From Thinopyrum elongatum (lineage: Eukaryota > Streptophyta > Magnoliopsida > Poales > Poaceae), in the NCBI GenBank assembly GCA_011799875.1, contig CM022297.1:519424929-519488928 (forward strand): a stretch of DNA of 64,000 nucleotides. The letters are read 5' to 3'. The position numbers were made by a program, and so were the translations under genes. This document shows positions 47,776 through 59,100 of this stretch, in pieces. Positions within the stretch are counted from its first letter, which is position 1. Each line of letters begins with the position of its first letter. The notes beneath the pieces were generated by a model. The model did no database searches. It was not told the origin of the DNA and saw only the letters and a program-made list of their open reading frames with translations.

Positions 47776-48149
47776 GGATTGTAAGAGATCTTATATTGTA
47801 TATATGTAGCTAGTAGCGTCGGATAGATATACGAAAACTTGTTGTTCGACCAATCTGTCGGAGAAAGAGAGGTCGATCACTTCTCTTTGTATATGTTCAT
47901 GACGATCTTGTGTACTTAATGGTTTCCTTCATTTGCTTACTAGCTAGTGTGTCGAGTCCTCTCTATACGTATAGTACGTAGCGTCGACCAAGCATGGAGA
48001 TAAGAGAGGACACTTCTCTCTATTAGCTAGCTAACACAATATATGAAACCCCTAAATTAACTCTACAAAACCCCCAACCCCCCCCCCCCCCCCCCCTCCC
48101 TTTCAAAAAAAAAACCCCAGCCTCTGAACTGCTGACGCGTGGACGCTTT

Positions 48150-48318
48150 TTGGTCCTGGTTGGTGCTACCAACCGGGACAAAAGGCCCTCCTGCCTGGGT
48201 AATCCGCAGCGGCCACGTGGAGCCCCATCTGTCCCGGTTCGTAGGCGAACCGAGACTAAAGATATTGGGCTTTAGTCCCGACCCTTTAGTCCCGGTTCCA
48301 GAACCGGGACAAATGGGC
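48150..48318. repeat. CACTA right subterminal repeats
   Basis: Hairpin copies of GTCCCGGTT/AACCGGGAC, the same family as the left and internal arrays, ending 14 bp before the element terminus. A C-run and an A-run (about 48068-48117) precede them. Confidence 0.85.
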
Positions 48319-48335
48319 CTTTTTTATTAGTGCTG

Positions 48336-49072
48336 GTAAATTAAATCATAGGAAGAAACCAAAGTCAGTCTAGAATTCATAACTGAAGTAGGAGGAGTGC
48401 AGTCTAATTTCTTCACTTCATGCACTGTATCAAGCTTTTGCGTCTGACTGTATGTTTACGAGATTGTGAGTGCTAATTTGATTACATGGATGATCGATCG
48501 GAGCATCATTGTGAATAAACGGCTTCCTAAACCAATGTTTATATATGGATAACATATACTAATTACTTTTTCTACTAAGACAAACCAGATGGTATCTACA
48601 TCTAATACATGAATTTTGCAGAGTTCCTTTTGCAATTATATATGGTGCATAACAGTTATACCCAGAGTAGTGGAAAGCGGCAGATGATGCTGACTTAGCT
48701 CCCGTCTCAAGCAGCGATGGAAAGCCTTTAATCCTCCATTCTAAATCTGGAACATGAGTGTTTCCAAAGTCCTGAATCCCCCCTTCTGAATCCGGAACAA
48801 CATGGGCCTCTCCTAGGAGCGCACGAGCTGATATTTGCACAGGTGCAATAACTCAAAATTACAAAACAAAGAAAGAGAGGACATGCTATTTGAAAATTCA
48901 TGCGCATGTTGCAGTTCCAAATAAACAGAGTGCAATATCGACAACTGCAAGAGTGAACAACAGCATATAAGTTCTTTATGTTGTGATTAAATGATCAAAA
49001 TCTTGAACGCATATGTCACCAATCAGGGGTAGAACAGAACAAAGCAGAGGATACTTGTACTTTCTTATAGTA
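48336..49072. other. Intron remnant and upstream region of MATH gene B
   Basis: Holds the first recognised exon (48653-48827) and the rest of the intron into which the CACTA inserted. A family-like splice acceptor AAATATCAG precedes the exon. No other gene is visible. Confidence 0.6.
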
Positions 49073-49230
49073 CTCCCTCCGTTCCTAAATGTAAGTCTTT
49101 GTAGGGATTTCACTATGAACTACATATGGAGCAAAATAAGTGAATCTAAACTCTAAAATGCATCTATATACATCCGTATGTGGTTCATAGTGGAATCTCT
49201 ACAAAGACTTATATTTAGAAACGGAGGGAG
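49073..49230. mobile_element. Stowaway MITE, Thalos-like
   Basis: 158 bp beginning CTCCCTCCGTTCCTAAATG and ending TTTAGAAACGGAGGGAG, with TA on both sides (49071-49072, 49231-49232). Size and internal sequence (AGCAAAATAAGTGAATCTA, CATCCGTATGT) match Thalos-type Stowaway elements of Triticeae. Confidence 0.92.
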
Positions 49231-49232
49231 TA

Positions 49233-50002
49233 TATCATTAGCCTGTACTAGTGCTTCTAATCAATAAGACATTAAGACCAGCACTCAAACAGCTGCTTTG
49301 TGTTACTAGATAAGGAGACTAATAATAATACTCAAACACATGACTAGCTAGACATGTTGAATTCAGAGCTAGGATTTCTTCATATTCCTGCCTTGACTTT
49401 TGCCAAGAAATTAATGCTATAAAATTACATCTACTTCTAGTTTATAAAAGAAACAGTCGAAACATCTAACTTGTATTTGGCTTATAAAAGTAGATCAAAC
49501 GAAGAGTGGGGGAAAGCCTGCCACTGCCAGAAAGGGGAAGTGAAGTGCCGGCGAGTGAGTTTACTCCACCCCACGCTGCTACTGTACTAAATACTCCGCG
49601 GGGAGCAGCACATTGTCGATGAGGATTACAAACCCTCATCTCCAGGAGAAAAGGTGAAGAGTAGTAGGATGAGATCCGCGGCACAGAGACGGGATTTGCG
49701 AAGAGGCCAAGGAAGAGAGAGACCTGGATTTGGAGGCAGACTGAGAGCAACTCACAATGGCTTCCTCGGCTCGGCGTTCGTCGGGCTCTGTCCGGAGCCG
49801 GAGCCGGAGCTGGAGCTGGAGGTGCGAGGTAGGGGTTTGCCGGTTTGGGATGGTCGCCTCTCCACGCTCCGCACTTGTCCGTCACTTTCCTCTCCTACTA
49901 GTAGTCCCCTATGTCTCTCCGTCCGTCCGTCGCTCTGTTTTCCATCCCGTCTTCTGTTCTCTGTTCTGTGTTCTAGCTTATTGAAGGACCCTAAACTTTC
50001 AT
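49233..50002. other. Upstream region of MATH gene B
   Basis: Contains the stretch 49660-49780 that resembles 29740-29930 upstream of gene A. Short frames on both strands around 49470-50040 have no recognisable homology. TCCG tetranucleotides occur near 49917-49930. Confidence 0.4.
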
Positions 50003-50386
50003 GTGATCCCGAGCTCAAGATCCCGGATGAACAGTAAAATTCGAAAAAATTGTAAAAAATTTAAAAAAAATCTGAATTTTTTTGTCAAGAAACTTTGATG
50101 TTTTTTCTACATGCGTGCCAATTTTCGTGATGAAATGACATTTGTGGAGGTCTCAACAAAAAAAAACAAAATCATGCTCCAAAAAAACTGTTTTTGGAAG
50201 CATTTTGGAGCATTGATTTTGTTTTTTTTGCCGAGATCTGCATGAATGTCATTTCGTCATGAATTTTTGCACGCATGTAGAAAAAACATGAAAGTTTCTT
50301 GCCAAAAAAATTCAGATTTTTTTGAATTTTTTTACTATTTTTTCGGATTTTACTATTCATCCGGGATCACTAGAGCTCGGGATCAC
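50003..50386. mobile_element. Foldback MITE-like element with arms of about 180 bp
   Basis: The left end GTGATCCCGAGCTC is the complement of the right end GAGCTCGGGATCAC, and similarity continues inward (for example CCCGGATGAACAGTAAAAT against ATTTTACTATTCATCCGGG) almost to the centre near 50190. There is no coding capacity. No convincing target duplication was found, so the superfamily is open. Confidence 0.7.
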
Positions 50387-50579
50387 TTACTACCCGTTAC
50401 CTTTTTTCTTTAAAGGAAAGCTGACAATATGAATAGTAACTCAAATTAACATTCAACTTGAACCGGGATGGTGCGATTACACATCCGCTCCATCAATCAG
50501 GTGAGTACGGCTCACTTTCCTAGTTCATTTGTTTCGATATAGTTTTTCTTCATGACAGAACAAAAATATTTATAAGTTG

Positions 50580-52280
50580 TTAGGCCTTCTCCGACGGGAT
50601 CATCAAACAAACACCCTTCAATGTCCATGGACATGTACGAACGTGTCCGCAGACATCTCGCCTGGCATCCACGTCAGCCATCACTCAAAATTTCTCCCAC
50701 TTCAAACACGAAATTTAACCGCGTTCAATATGTTACTAGGCGGGCCGGCGCGCTCCGCTGCGCCCGGTCATAGCTATATCCTGCACATGCGAGGGGCCAC
50801 ATACTGTTGTTGACTGTTTGTGCAATGCATCATTCTAAGAAGATGGTCAATGTAAGCCGATTAAGTGTGGGTGCTAATTTAACGTGGGCATGTGAGTGAA
50901 AGCAGCACCAGGGGAAACAATGGCAACAACAAACCCCAACCCAAGGACACAAAAAAAAAAAACGAATGAACTCTAAAGAAATCAACATGCACCAATCAAT
51001 GGGACTATCACACAATAGGCTCATCACATATCGGTCTAGACAAAACACATGCAGAATCAGCTCCCCGGGACAACCGATCCCACAAACCAGCGACCCCACC
51101 GCATGAAACTGACCATAAAAAAGATTGACCACACACGGCACACCCATAGAGACAACCATAGCAAATACCTCACAACCCATCCATTATGTCGATGCGACAG
51201 GCAAGAGCACTCAACTGTCCGTCGGAGGAAAATAGCCCCCTCTGACTCATGGGAGAGACTTGGATCCGAGTAAAGCCAAATTAGTTCACCAACATGGACT
51301 GGTGACTTAGATAGCTCTTATCTAGAATCTGATGGCAGATAAAGCTCGCACAGGAGTTGCCTGGGGAGGCAGGTAGTCAGCCCCGCATAAACTTGCAGGG
51401 ATTTGTTATATGCGTGGACCACTATGTTCAACATGAACTTGGGACGAATAGAGTATCCATGGTAGGACGACTCGTGTGACATATATTCTCTTCTTTACCT
51501 TTAAAAGTAGTATTATTTTTCCTTTTGGTCGGCATGGTCTGAGAGATTACTCATGATGGTTAGCAGTGCGTAGATAGTTGTTGTGGATGAGTCGACGTGA
51601 ATGCGTCTGCTAGGCATGCACACGGTGTGCGACATGTTGTTTGCACATTGCCATAAACATTGGCGTGTCAACCTGTGTGGCCTGCATGTAATTTTGTCTT
51701 TGTATGTCTTATAGAAATAGTGCGCCAAGCTAGATAGCTATGTGCCCTGCTTGAGTTGGTAGAAGGCACATAACTATCTAGCTAAACATGATTTATTTAG
51801 CGGAAAGCTCAAATTATTATTAAATGCATCTAGCTAAACATGATTTATTTAGCGAAAAGCTCAAATTATTATTAAATGCATCTAGCTAAACATGATTTAT
51901 TTAGCGGAAAGCTCAAATTATTATTAAATGCATTGCTTCCGTCAAATATTAGAACACCTTCCGTCAAACACACTGACGTTAATCTTTTTTTTCTTTTCAA
52001 AATGCATTGCTTTGGCCGAAGGTGCGTGCAATGCAATGCATGCATTGGCGGAAGTTGCATGTAATACATGTTGCTTTTTTGGCGAAAGGTGTTGTTTCGT
52101 TTTTTTAATTGACCGTTGTTTAGTATGTTTAACAAAAGACTGTTGCGGATGTCTGCGGCTATGGTTGGAGGGCCGGCTCTCACATTCGTGTCCGCGGACT
52201 GATTCCCTATCCGTGGACGGATGACTGTCCGCGGACGGATGACAGAGCAAATTTACGGGTCAGTGTTGGAGATGCCCTAA
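50580..52280. mobile_element. Candidate PIF/Harbinger-like DNA transposon
   Basis: The left end TTAGGCCTTCTCCGAC and the complement of the right end, TTAGGGCATCTCCAAC, are similar. Both subterminal regions contain CGTGTCCGCRGAC. The termini resemble a grass group usually assigned to PIF/Harbinger. No transposase is present in the 1.7 kb. The pairing of these two ends is inferred. Confidence 0.4.
51778..51933. repeat. 52-bp tandem repeat, three copies
   Basis: Units 51778-51829, 51830-51881 and 51882-51933, each CTAGCTAAACATGATTTATT followed by TAGCGGAAAGCTC and ATTATTATTAAATGCAT. The middle copy has one substitution (GCGA for GCGG). Near-identity implies very recent expansion. Confidence 0.92.
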
Positions 52281-52629
52281 GGTAATTCCAGTACTGTGTG
52301 TTGCACAATTCCATGATCTGGGGTATGTGTAATTTGTTATTTGGCGATCGACCTGGTAGTTGTTGATATGGGTGTTGGCATGGAGCCCGTGGGGAGTTCT
52401 CTTGTTTCTCTCTAGTTGTCGGAAATAGTCAAGTGCGGCCTTACATGGTTTAGTTGTGGGCGCAACCCATTAAGATCGTGTTTTAAGAAAAACATTTCAA
52501 AATATTGTTAAAACCTAGTTTTAATAATGGAAAATTATGTTGATGAAGTTGAAAAAAAAAGTTCATCTGCGTGGATAAAAATGTTCATATATGAAATGAA
52601 ACTTTCATGGTGTATTTCATGAATGTTCA
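52281..52629. other. Intergenic, nothing recognised
   Basis: AT-rich to mixed sequence without a gene or clear repeat. Confidence 0.5.
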
Positions 52630-53985
52630 TACATAGATCCCGTGTTGCTCGGCTGGGGCGACACCGGAGGCCACCCCAACCCTAAATCCCCTAGCCCCCG
52701 TCCGTGTCTCTCCTGGCCGCCGCTGCCGGCGCAGTCGCCGGCGGTCCTCTGTGTAAGGAAGCGTGCGTGGTGCTGGTGCTTTCCCCTGGGATCAGATCCG
52801 ATAGTGCTTCTGCGCAGGCATGAGTTGCTCTACGACGACGCATCCACGGCCGGCCTCTTGGCTTGCTTATGTGCACGTCCATGGGCCACCTCTTGCACGG
52901 CTGCGGGTGGCTGCTTGTGCGGAAAGATGCATCTGCCCAAGAGGATCCGCTCTGATCCTGAACACGGCGGCGCGTGCCCATCAGATCTGGCGTGTTTTCC
53001 ATCCAGTTCTTGGCGCACGTAGTTGCTGGCGGCTGTGGCGCTGCTTGCTGGTGCATACATGATGGTGGGCCAGGGGCCATTGGTGCTGCGGGCTATGGCG
53101 CCCCGGCTCAGATCCAGTCATGTCGGACCCTAAGGCAATGTGCCTTGGCAGGGCCCTCTCCGGGAAGGTAGCAGTCGGCGTTGGTTTGCTCCGCCGTCGG
53201 TGTTGGTTCGTGTGGTGAGCACTTCGGCATGCACTGACGGCCTTGCTGCGGATTGCGGTAGCCACCGAAAGATCTTCGTGAGGGTTTCTCTCTTCAGATC
53301 CGGTGGTTGCCTACGACGTTGAGATGCAAGCTATGGACAATGACTTGACGCAGAGGTTATGGTTGTGCGGCGACAGCGGTCGGTTCTCTTGCCCACCGCA
53401 GGTAGCTGCTGAAATCGTGGAAAAGTGGTGGCGACAATACATGATTGGTTTCGATGGTGATGAGTACCTGGTCTCGAGCTCCGGGGTGAAAACCTAGGTT
53501 TGACCCGAGTTGGTTATACCTGGCAATGACGATGTTTTTTGCATTGTTACCTTGTTGAAGGCATTGCTCGGATATGCTTGGATTGGTTCTTTAGAGTGAA
53601 AACTTAGAATCTGACTTTGGTGGTTGGATCCAGTGACGACGGCGTTAGCGTCGCTCCCTTCCTGAAGGCGTTGTTGTTGAAGAACCTCGTTATCCTTGTG
53701 GTGTCATGAGATGGTTGGTGCGGATATGGCTATTGTTGTAGTTTGTCGAGAGAGGATTTGATCATTTTGGATTTTTTTTATCGCTTAGGCACAGCTTTGG
53801 TCTTATATGACTTTGCTATTTGCCGGCGTGTTTTTATTGTGTGTGTGTTGTGTTGGCTGTGTGCATCCTAACTATGTAGAGGCCGGGTGTGTGTTCACTG
53901 TGTTTGTATCATCTTGATGCTTCATTTTGAGTCAATAAAATTCACCCTTTATCGAAAAATAGAAAATTGTACTTATGAATTAAAA
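52630..53985 (+). other. GC-rich retroposon-like remnant
   Basis: Begins abruptly GC-rich (CCTAAATCCCCTAGCC), as transcript-like retroposons do. It ends with ATAAAATTCACCCTTTATCG followed by a short A-tail near 53958. No complete coding frame and no RT motif is present; the short frames are not homologous to anything I know. I read it as a non-LTR-type remnant without autonomy. Confidence 0.35.
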
Positions 53986-54720
53986 GTTATCATTTTTTAA
54001 ACATACATTTTAGAAAACTTGTTCATGTGTGTAAATATTTATATCATCTAGCACGCTCGCATAAGAGATGAGGCATGCTTTTTTTTAGGCAAGAGGAGAG
54101 AGAGATGAGACATGTGGAACCAAACATCCAATGACCTTAGAAGTTAGAAACAAGCCCATGAAGAAGCGTCACCCCACGGCTGTCCCTAAAAAAAAAAAAC
54201 TAACGCCACAACTTGCTACGCAGCACCAGCAGCAATCGATGGCAGAGGAGCACTCAGCTATGACAGCTGCCAACGCGGCCCCATATGGCAGTGAGGCAGA
54301 AGAGGCGAACGGTCTCACGGGGCTCAAAGCTAGCCACGCATAAGCCATGTAGGGATGTGCAAACTAATGAAATTTAATGGGTTCTATATATATTACATGC
54401 ACACATGTCAGCGACGCCTCGCCTGATGAAGCTCAAGGCGTACTGGACCGGCCTCCTCATCCGGTCTGAGAAGAGACTACCCAAGTGGCTTGCAGGCCGA
54501 GAATGGGACCGTTGAGCCTTATATTTTGTTTGGACGGTGCAGTCTGAACCATTTTCATAATAAATAAAAGTGGGATACAACATATCGGATACAACAAATA
54601 GCACCCGAAAGAAGAAGAAATAAGAAACAACAGAAGAACACAAGAAGAAAAAAGAAGGACACAAAAAGCAACTGAAGAAGAACCAGAAGCGAGCTACGAA
54701 CAAGCAGCCAACGTCAAGAA
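53986..54720. other. Intergenic, nothing recognised
   Basis: No supportable gene. An A-rich, AAGAAGAA-type stretch occupies 54600-54690. Confidence 0.45.
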
Positions 54721-56000
54721 CTTAGCATCCATCACCACTAGGTAGACCAAGAAGAGCAGAAGCTAGCTTTGTTGGTTCAGTCGAAGGGAGATCCGCCTCC
54801 GAGAAGACGAAGAGAAGAAATCGCTTGCCGCCCTGCGACAACTCAGCACCTTGAAGAGCTAAGAAGCGGCGGTCACAGTCGGAGGGCGTCCCACTGCCTA
54901 GCCACATCAGGATAACGAGAGCCACCACCGTGCCGAAGGGCAATGTTCCGCCAAGACAGCCTCTGCACCTCATCTAGGCCACACCATGACCACCATCACA
55001 AATAGAGGGAACCGAAGCACTATGCAAGGAAACAACACCTCAGACGCGCTTGAAGGGCACCGAACACCGAGACCTCACCGCCGCCACGAGCCCCCGTGAG
55101 ATAGGTCAACCATCAGTACCAAGATGACCAAGGCACTGATTGCCGCCATAGATCACTTCCACCGCCGCCACCGAACACACCAACAAGCCAACAAACCGCA
55201 CCAACCCAGACAACAGGCGACCAACAGTGATCTGACGCTCCAAAACAACGCCCCCATGGGGGAGAACAATATTGAGATGTCGCCATTGTGCGATCCAGAG
55301 AAGGATCTAAGGATTTCCCCTCAGGCACACAAAAGAGCGGGCAATGATTGTTCGCCAATGACGCGTTCCAGTAGGAAAGCGGCGCCCGAAGGCGTCGTCG
55401 TCATCGTTGTCGACGAGGTCGGCCAAGGCTTTCGCTTGGAGCATCCCGTTCCCGAAATCTCCACAGATGCCAGCCCCTGAGTCTAGCAGCACGAGACCTC
55501 CCTACCCTCCCGCCAGCCACGGCGAGCGTCCCCTCCAGGACCAGCAAGAGGCTCTGATGACACAGCCGCTCACATCGAGCATCCGTACATGTAGAGTCAC
55601 ATCGGCCTCGGTTGCCACCCAAGCCCCCACCATCGCTCGCAACACCTCACCACCGTCGCATCATATCCCGTCGACAACATCCACTGCTGACCGGTCAGGC
55701 ACGACCATAGAGCCACCGCCCCGATGAGCTACTGCCACGGAGGAAAAGACAAATCTGGGTGCCAGGAGCCCACAGACCAGGCATGGTAGCTCACCAGCAC
55801 CACCTCTTGTCGTGCATGCCACTATGCCACGACACCCAACACCTCTGCCCTACCATCATCCATCGAGCCCGTTGACTCGGGGCCAGCCCATGCGAGCCTC
55901 GAGCAGGGCACCGTGGATGCACGCCATGGACACCGCTGGAGCTCGGCTAGCTCGTCCCCGCGGCCCCTGCAGCCAGGGAGAGCACCCATGCTCAGCCTGA
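54721..56000 (-). other. Second GC-rich retroposon-like remnant
   Basis: The stretch around 55310-55470 (AAGGATTTCCCCTCAGGCAC, GCGGCGCCCGAAGGCGTCGT) resembles a repeated, LINE-associated sequence I recognise in Triticeae genomes. Strand is a guess. No intact frame and no RT motif. Confidence 0.35.
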
Positions 56001-56194
56001 CTGTCTGCTGAGCCTTGTAACCTATTATATAACTTGTTTGTGTGTTCCTTTGACTAGTTGGACAGGATAGTTCAAATTGGATGGAATGTTGATGTAAGTT
56101 GTGAGAGTGGTTGGATGAATAGTTACACTAAGAGAAACTAGATGATACCTTGCGTGTTGTGGCGGGAAGTAGTTGCAATATATTTAACGAGATT

Positions 56195-59100
56195 TGGTTG
56201 TGAGATGCTCCGGTTTGTAAGATGGTTCTATCAAAACCTATGTCAAATAGGAAAAATTGTTTACCATAGCCTATTGACGCCATATCATCACATCGAGCAA
56301 AGTTTCGTGTATTTCAGGACACTTTTCAATTTTAAAACTAAGATTCTCAATGTTTGTCGTCAGGCCATGACACCAGGATGTTTCAAAAAAATTCTCATTT
56401 CTTGCATGGGGCCTGAACATACTCCCAAGGACACAAATATGATTTTCCAATTCGTTTTTGTGCACTGCTCTATGTGCCTATAATTCAAATTTGAATTATG
56501 ACCATTAGTAACCTAAAAACTCAGTTAATATATAAAAAAGGCAATTGAACCCTGCAAAATTTCACAATTTAACATGAAACTTCTAGTGGTGCATGTTGAC
56601 TGCAGAGAAACATTCAAGGCTAGAAGAGGCAGTGATTGTCAGTTCTCCCTCAAACGTGACATGTTCCCTCTTAGAACCACGAGCCTTTTTATGAGTTGCC
56701 CTAGTTTCTAAGAAGCTTTTATCAAACCTTATCTCAAAGTTGGCAAATTTCCACAACCTAATGGCGTCATATCATGACATCAGGCCAAGTTTCATGTATT
56801 TCAGCACACTTTTTGATTTTCTAGAATTTAAAAACCAGGATTCTCAATGTTTGCGATCAAGCCATGACACGAGGTGTTTGAAATTTCTTCTTATTTCTTG
56901 CATGGGGTCTAATACACCCAAGGATGCAAATATTATTTTCAACCAAATTTGGTGCACCACTCCATGTGCTTGTAGTTTAAATTTGAATTATGCCCATCAA
57001 AGGCCTAGAAACTCACTTAAATATTAAAAAGGTCAAATGAACCCTGAAAAATTCCAAATTTCAACATAACACTTATATTTGCGCATGTTGACTGTAGAAC
57101 AAATTCCGAGTCCAGAAGAGGCAGTGACTGTCGGTTCGCCCTCAAACGTGACCTGTTTTCTCTCGGAACCACAAGTCTTATTGTGACATGCTCCATTTTC
57201 TAAGAAGCTTATATTAAAGCTTATCTCAAATTGGACATTTTTTAACCATAACCTATTGGTGCCATATCCCGACACTAGGCCAAGTTTCATGTTGTTCAGA
57301 TCACTTCTCATTTTTTTTGAATTTAAAAAAAAAAATCAATGTTTGCGGCCGAGCCATGACGCCAAAATGTTTGAAATTTCTTTCCATATATTGCATGGGG
57401 CCTAAGCACACCCCCACAAACACAAATATGATTTTTCAACCCAATTTAGGTGCACTGCTCCATGTGCATGAGTTCAAATTTGAATTATGCCCATGAAATG
57501 CCTAGAAACTCACTTAACCTATAAAAAAAGCCAAATGAACCCTAAAAATTTCTGAACTGTAATATGACACTTCTATTTGTGCATGTTGATTGTAGAAAAT
57601 GTTTCAAAGCCAGAACAAGGATGACTGTCGGTGACGGTGCAATATACCAGAGGTGGCTTCTCGATGGGGAGCCCGGCATCAAGCCTGCCACAGGGCCTAG
57701 GAGGCCCACCAAGGATCTAGCGACGGTAAAGAACCCAGAGGCCTGGACATGCATCTGGAAACCATCTTGACCCACAAGTCAATATGGCGGCTGCCAGATT
57801 GGATCTACCTCATGTAAAACCCTAGCCCCATCACCTATATAAAGTGAGGGCTAGGGCGCTCTCATCCCCATCTACTCCCGTAGGAACAAACTCTCAGTAT
57901 CTCCCCCATTGTACTCCCTCGCATGAGGTACTCCACCATGAAAACAAACAAGAAGCAGGGCGTATGGTATTACCTTTCCAGAGGGCCTGAACCTGGTTAG
58001 ACTCCTCGTGCGACCTCTTTTCTGGTACTTCTGGCCACATTCGCACCCTAGTGAGGGTAGTGATGATCTCACGTACCGTCGGTCGGTTCACACTCAAATG
58101 CAACCCATTCCCTATCGAAACCACGAGTCTTCTTGTGAGATGCTCTAGTTTCTAAGAAGCCTCTATCAAAACTTATCTCAAATTAAAAAAAAACATTACC
58201 ACGACCTATTGGGGCTATATCACGACATCAGGCCAAGTTTCATGTAGTTTAGAGCACTTTTCGATTATCTAAAATTTAAAAACCAAGAGTCTCAATGTTT
58301 GTGATCGAGTCATGACACCGAGATGTTTGAAAATTTTCACATTTCTTGCATGGGTAAACATACACCCAAGGACACGAATATGATTTTTAACCCAATCTGT
58401 ATTTCAAACTTGAATTATGCACATTAAATGCCTATGAACTCGCTTAATGTATGAAAAAAGGCAAAATGAACCCAGAAGAATTCTAAGTTTTAACATGACA
58501 ATTCTATTCATGTTGACTGTAAAAATATCAAGGCTAGAATAGGCAGCAACTGTGGGTTCGCCTCAAACATGACTTGTTCCCTGTCGTAACCACGAGTCTT
58601 CTTGTGAGATGCTCCAGTTTCCAAGAAGCTTTTATCAATACTTATCTCAAATTGGGAAAAACTTTTACCACAACCTATTGGTGACATATCACAACACCAG
58701 GCCAAGTTTCATGTATTTCAAAGCACTTTTTGATTTCCAGGATTTAAGAAAAAAGATTCTCATTGTTTGCGGTCGAGCCATGATACCGAGATGTTTGAAA
58801 TCTCTTTCTATTTCTTTCATGGTGCCTAAACACACACCCAAGGACATTGATATGATTTTTCAACCCAATTTAGTGTACCAGTCCATGTGTGTTTAGTTCA
58901 AATTTGAATTGTGCCATTAAATGCCTAGAAACTCACTTAATTTATAAAAAGTCCAAATGAATCCTGAAAATTCCAAATAGTAACAAGATAATTATATTTT
59001 TGCATGCTGACTGTAGATAAAGGGCGGAACATGTAGTGACTGTCGGTTCACCCTCAAACGTTACCATTTCCCTCTTGTAACCACAAATTTTCTTGGGAGA

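Larger units (their letters stand above)
35725..48332 (+). mobile_element. CACTA (En/Spm superfamily) DNA transposon, 12.6 kb
   Basis: Starts CACTACTAGAAAA and ends TTTTTATTAGTG (complement CACTAATAAAAA), with a 3-bp target duplication CTG, as required for CACTA elements. Both ends carry subterminal GTCCCGGTT/AACCGGGAC hairpin repeats. Two plus-strand transcription units follow: a small ORF plus a TNP2-type transposase from a TATA box at 36023, and a multi-exon second protein from a TATA box at 42357. Both main proteins are disabled in this copy. Between them lie tandem repeats, low-complexity sequence and a minisatellite. Length and content are those of an autonomous-type ancestor. Confidence 0.93.
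33977..48827 (-). pseudogene. MATH-domain gene B, a paralogue of gene A split by a CACTA transposon
   Basis: Minus-strand exons homologous one-to-one to gene A are 48653-48827, 35555-35721, 35093-35405, 34210-34381 and 34100 down to about 33977. They encode the same two-MATH layout (LEWRIKGFPSLLETG in the first, YTWTINNFLELDLN in the second). Several defects are visible. The 12.6-kb CACTA element separates exon 1 from exon 2. The donor after exon 1 reads TT where gene A has GT. The last exon runs into eIF3e-derived sequence near 33977, losing the normal end. Exon 1 has an in-frame 48-nt tandem duplication (HVVPDSEGG beside HVPDLEWR). Exons 2-4 remain open, so the gene was probably functional before these events. 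Confidence 0.75.

Noticed and set aside
49757..49984. Plus-strand frame starting ATGGCTTCCTCG
   Set aside because: Similar sequence upstream of gene A does not keep the frame; more likely part of the MATH genes' 5' region on the other strand.
52642..53322. Several overlapping GC-rich frames of 60-130 residues
   Set aside because: Frames on both strands, no domain and no splice logic; consistent with a retroposon-like remnant.
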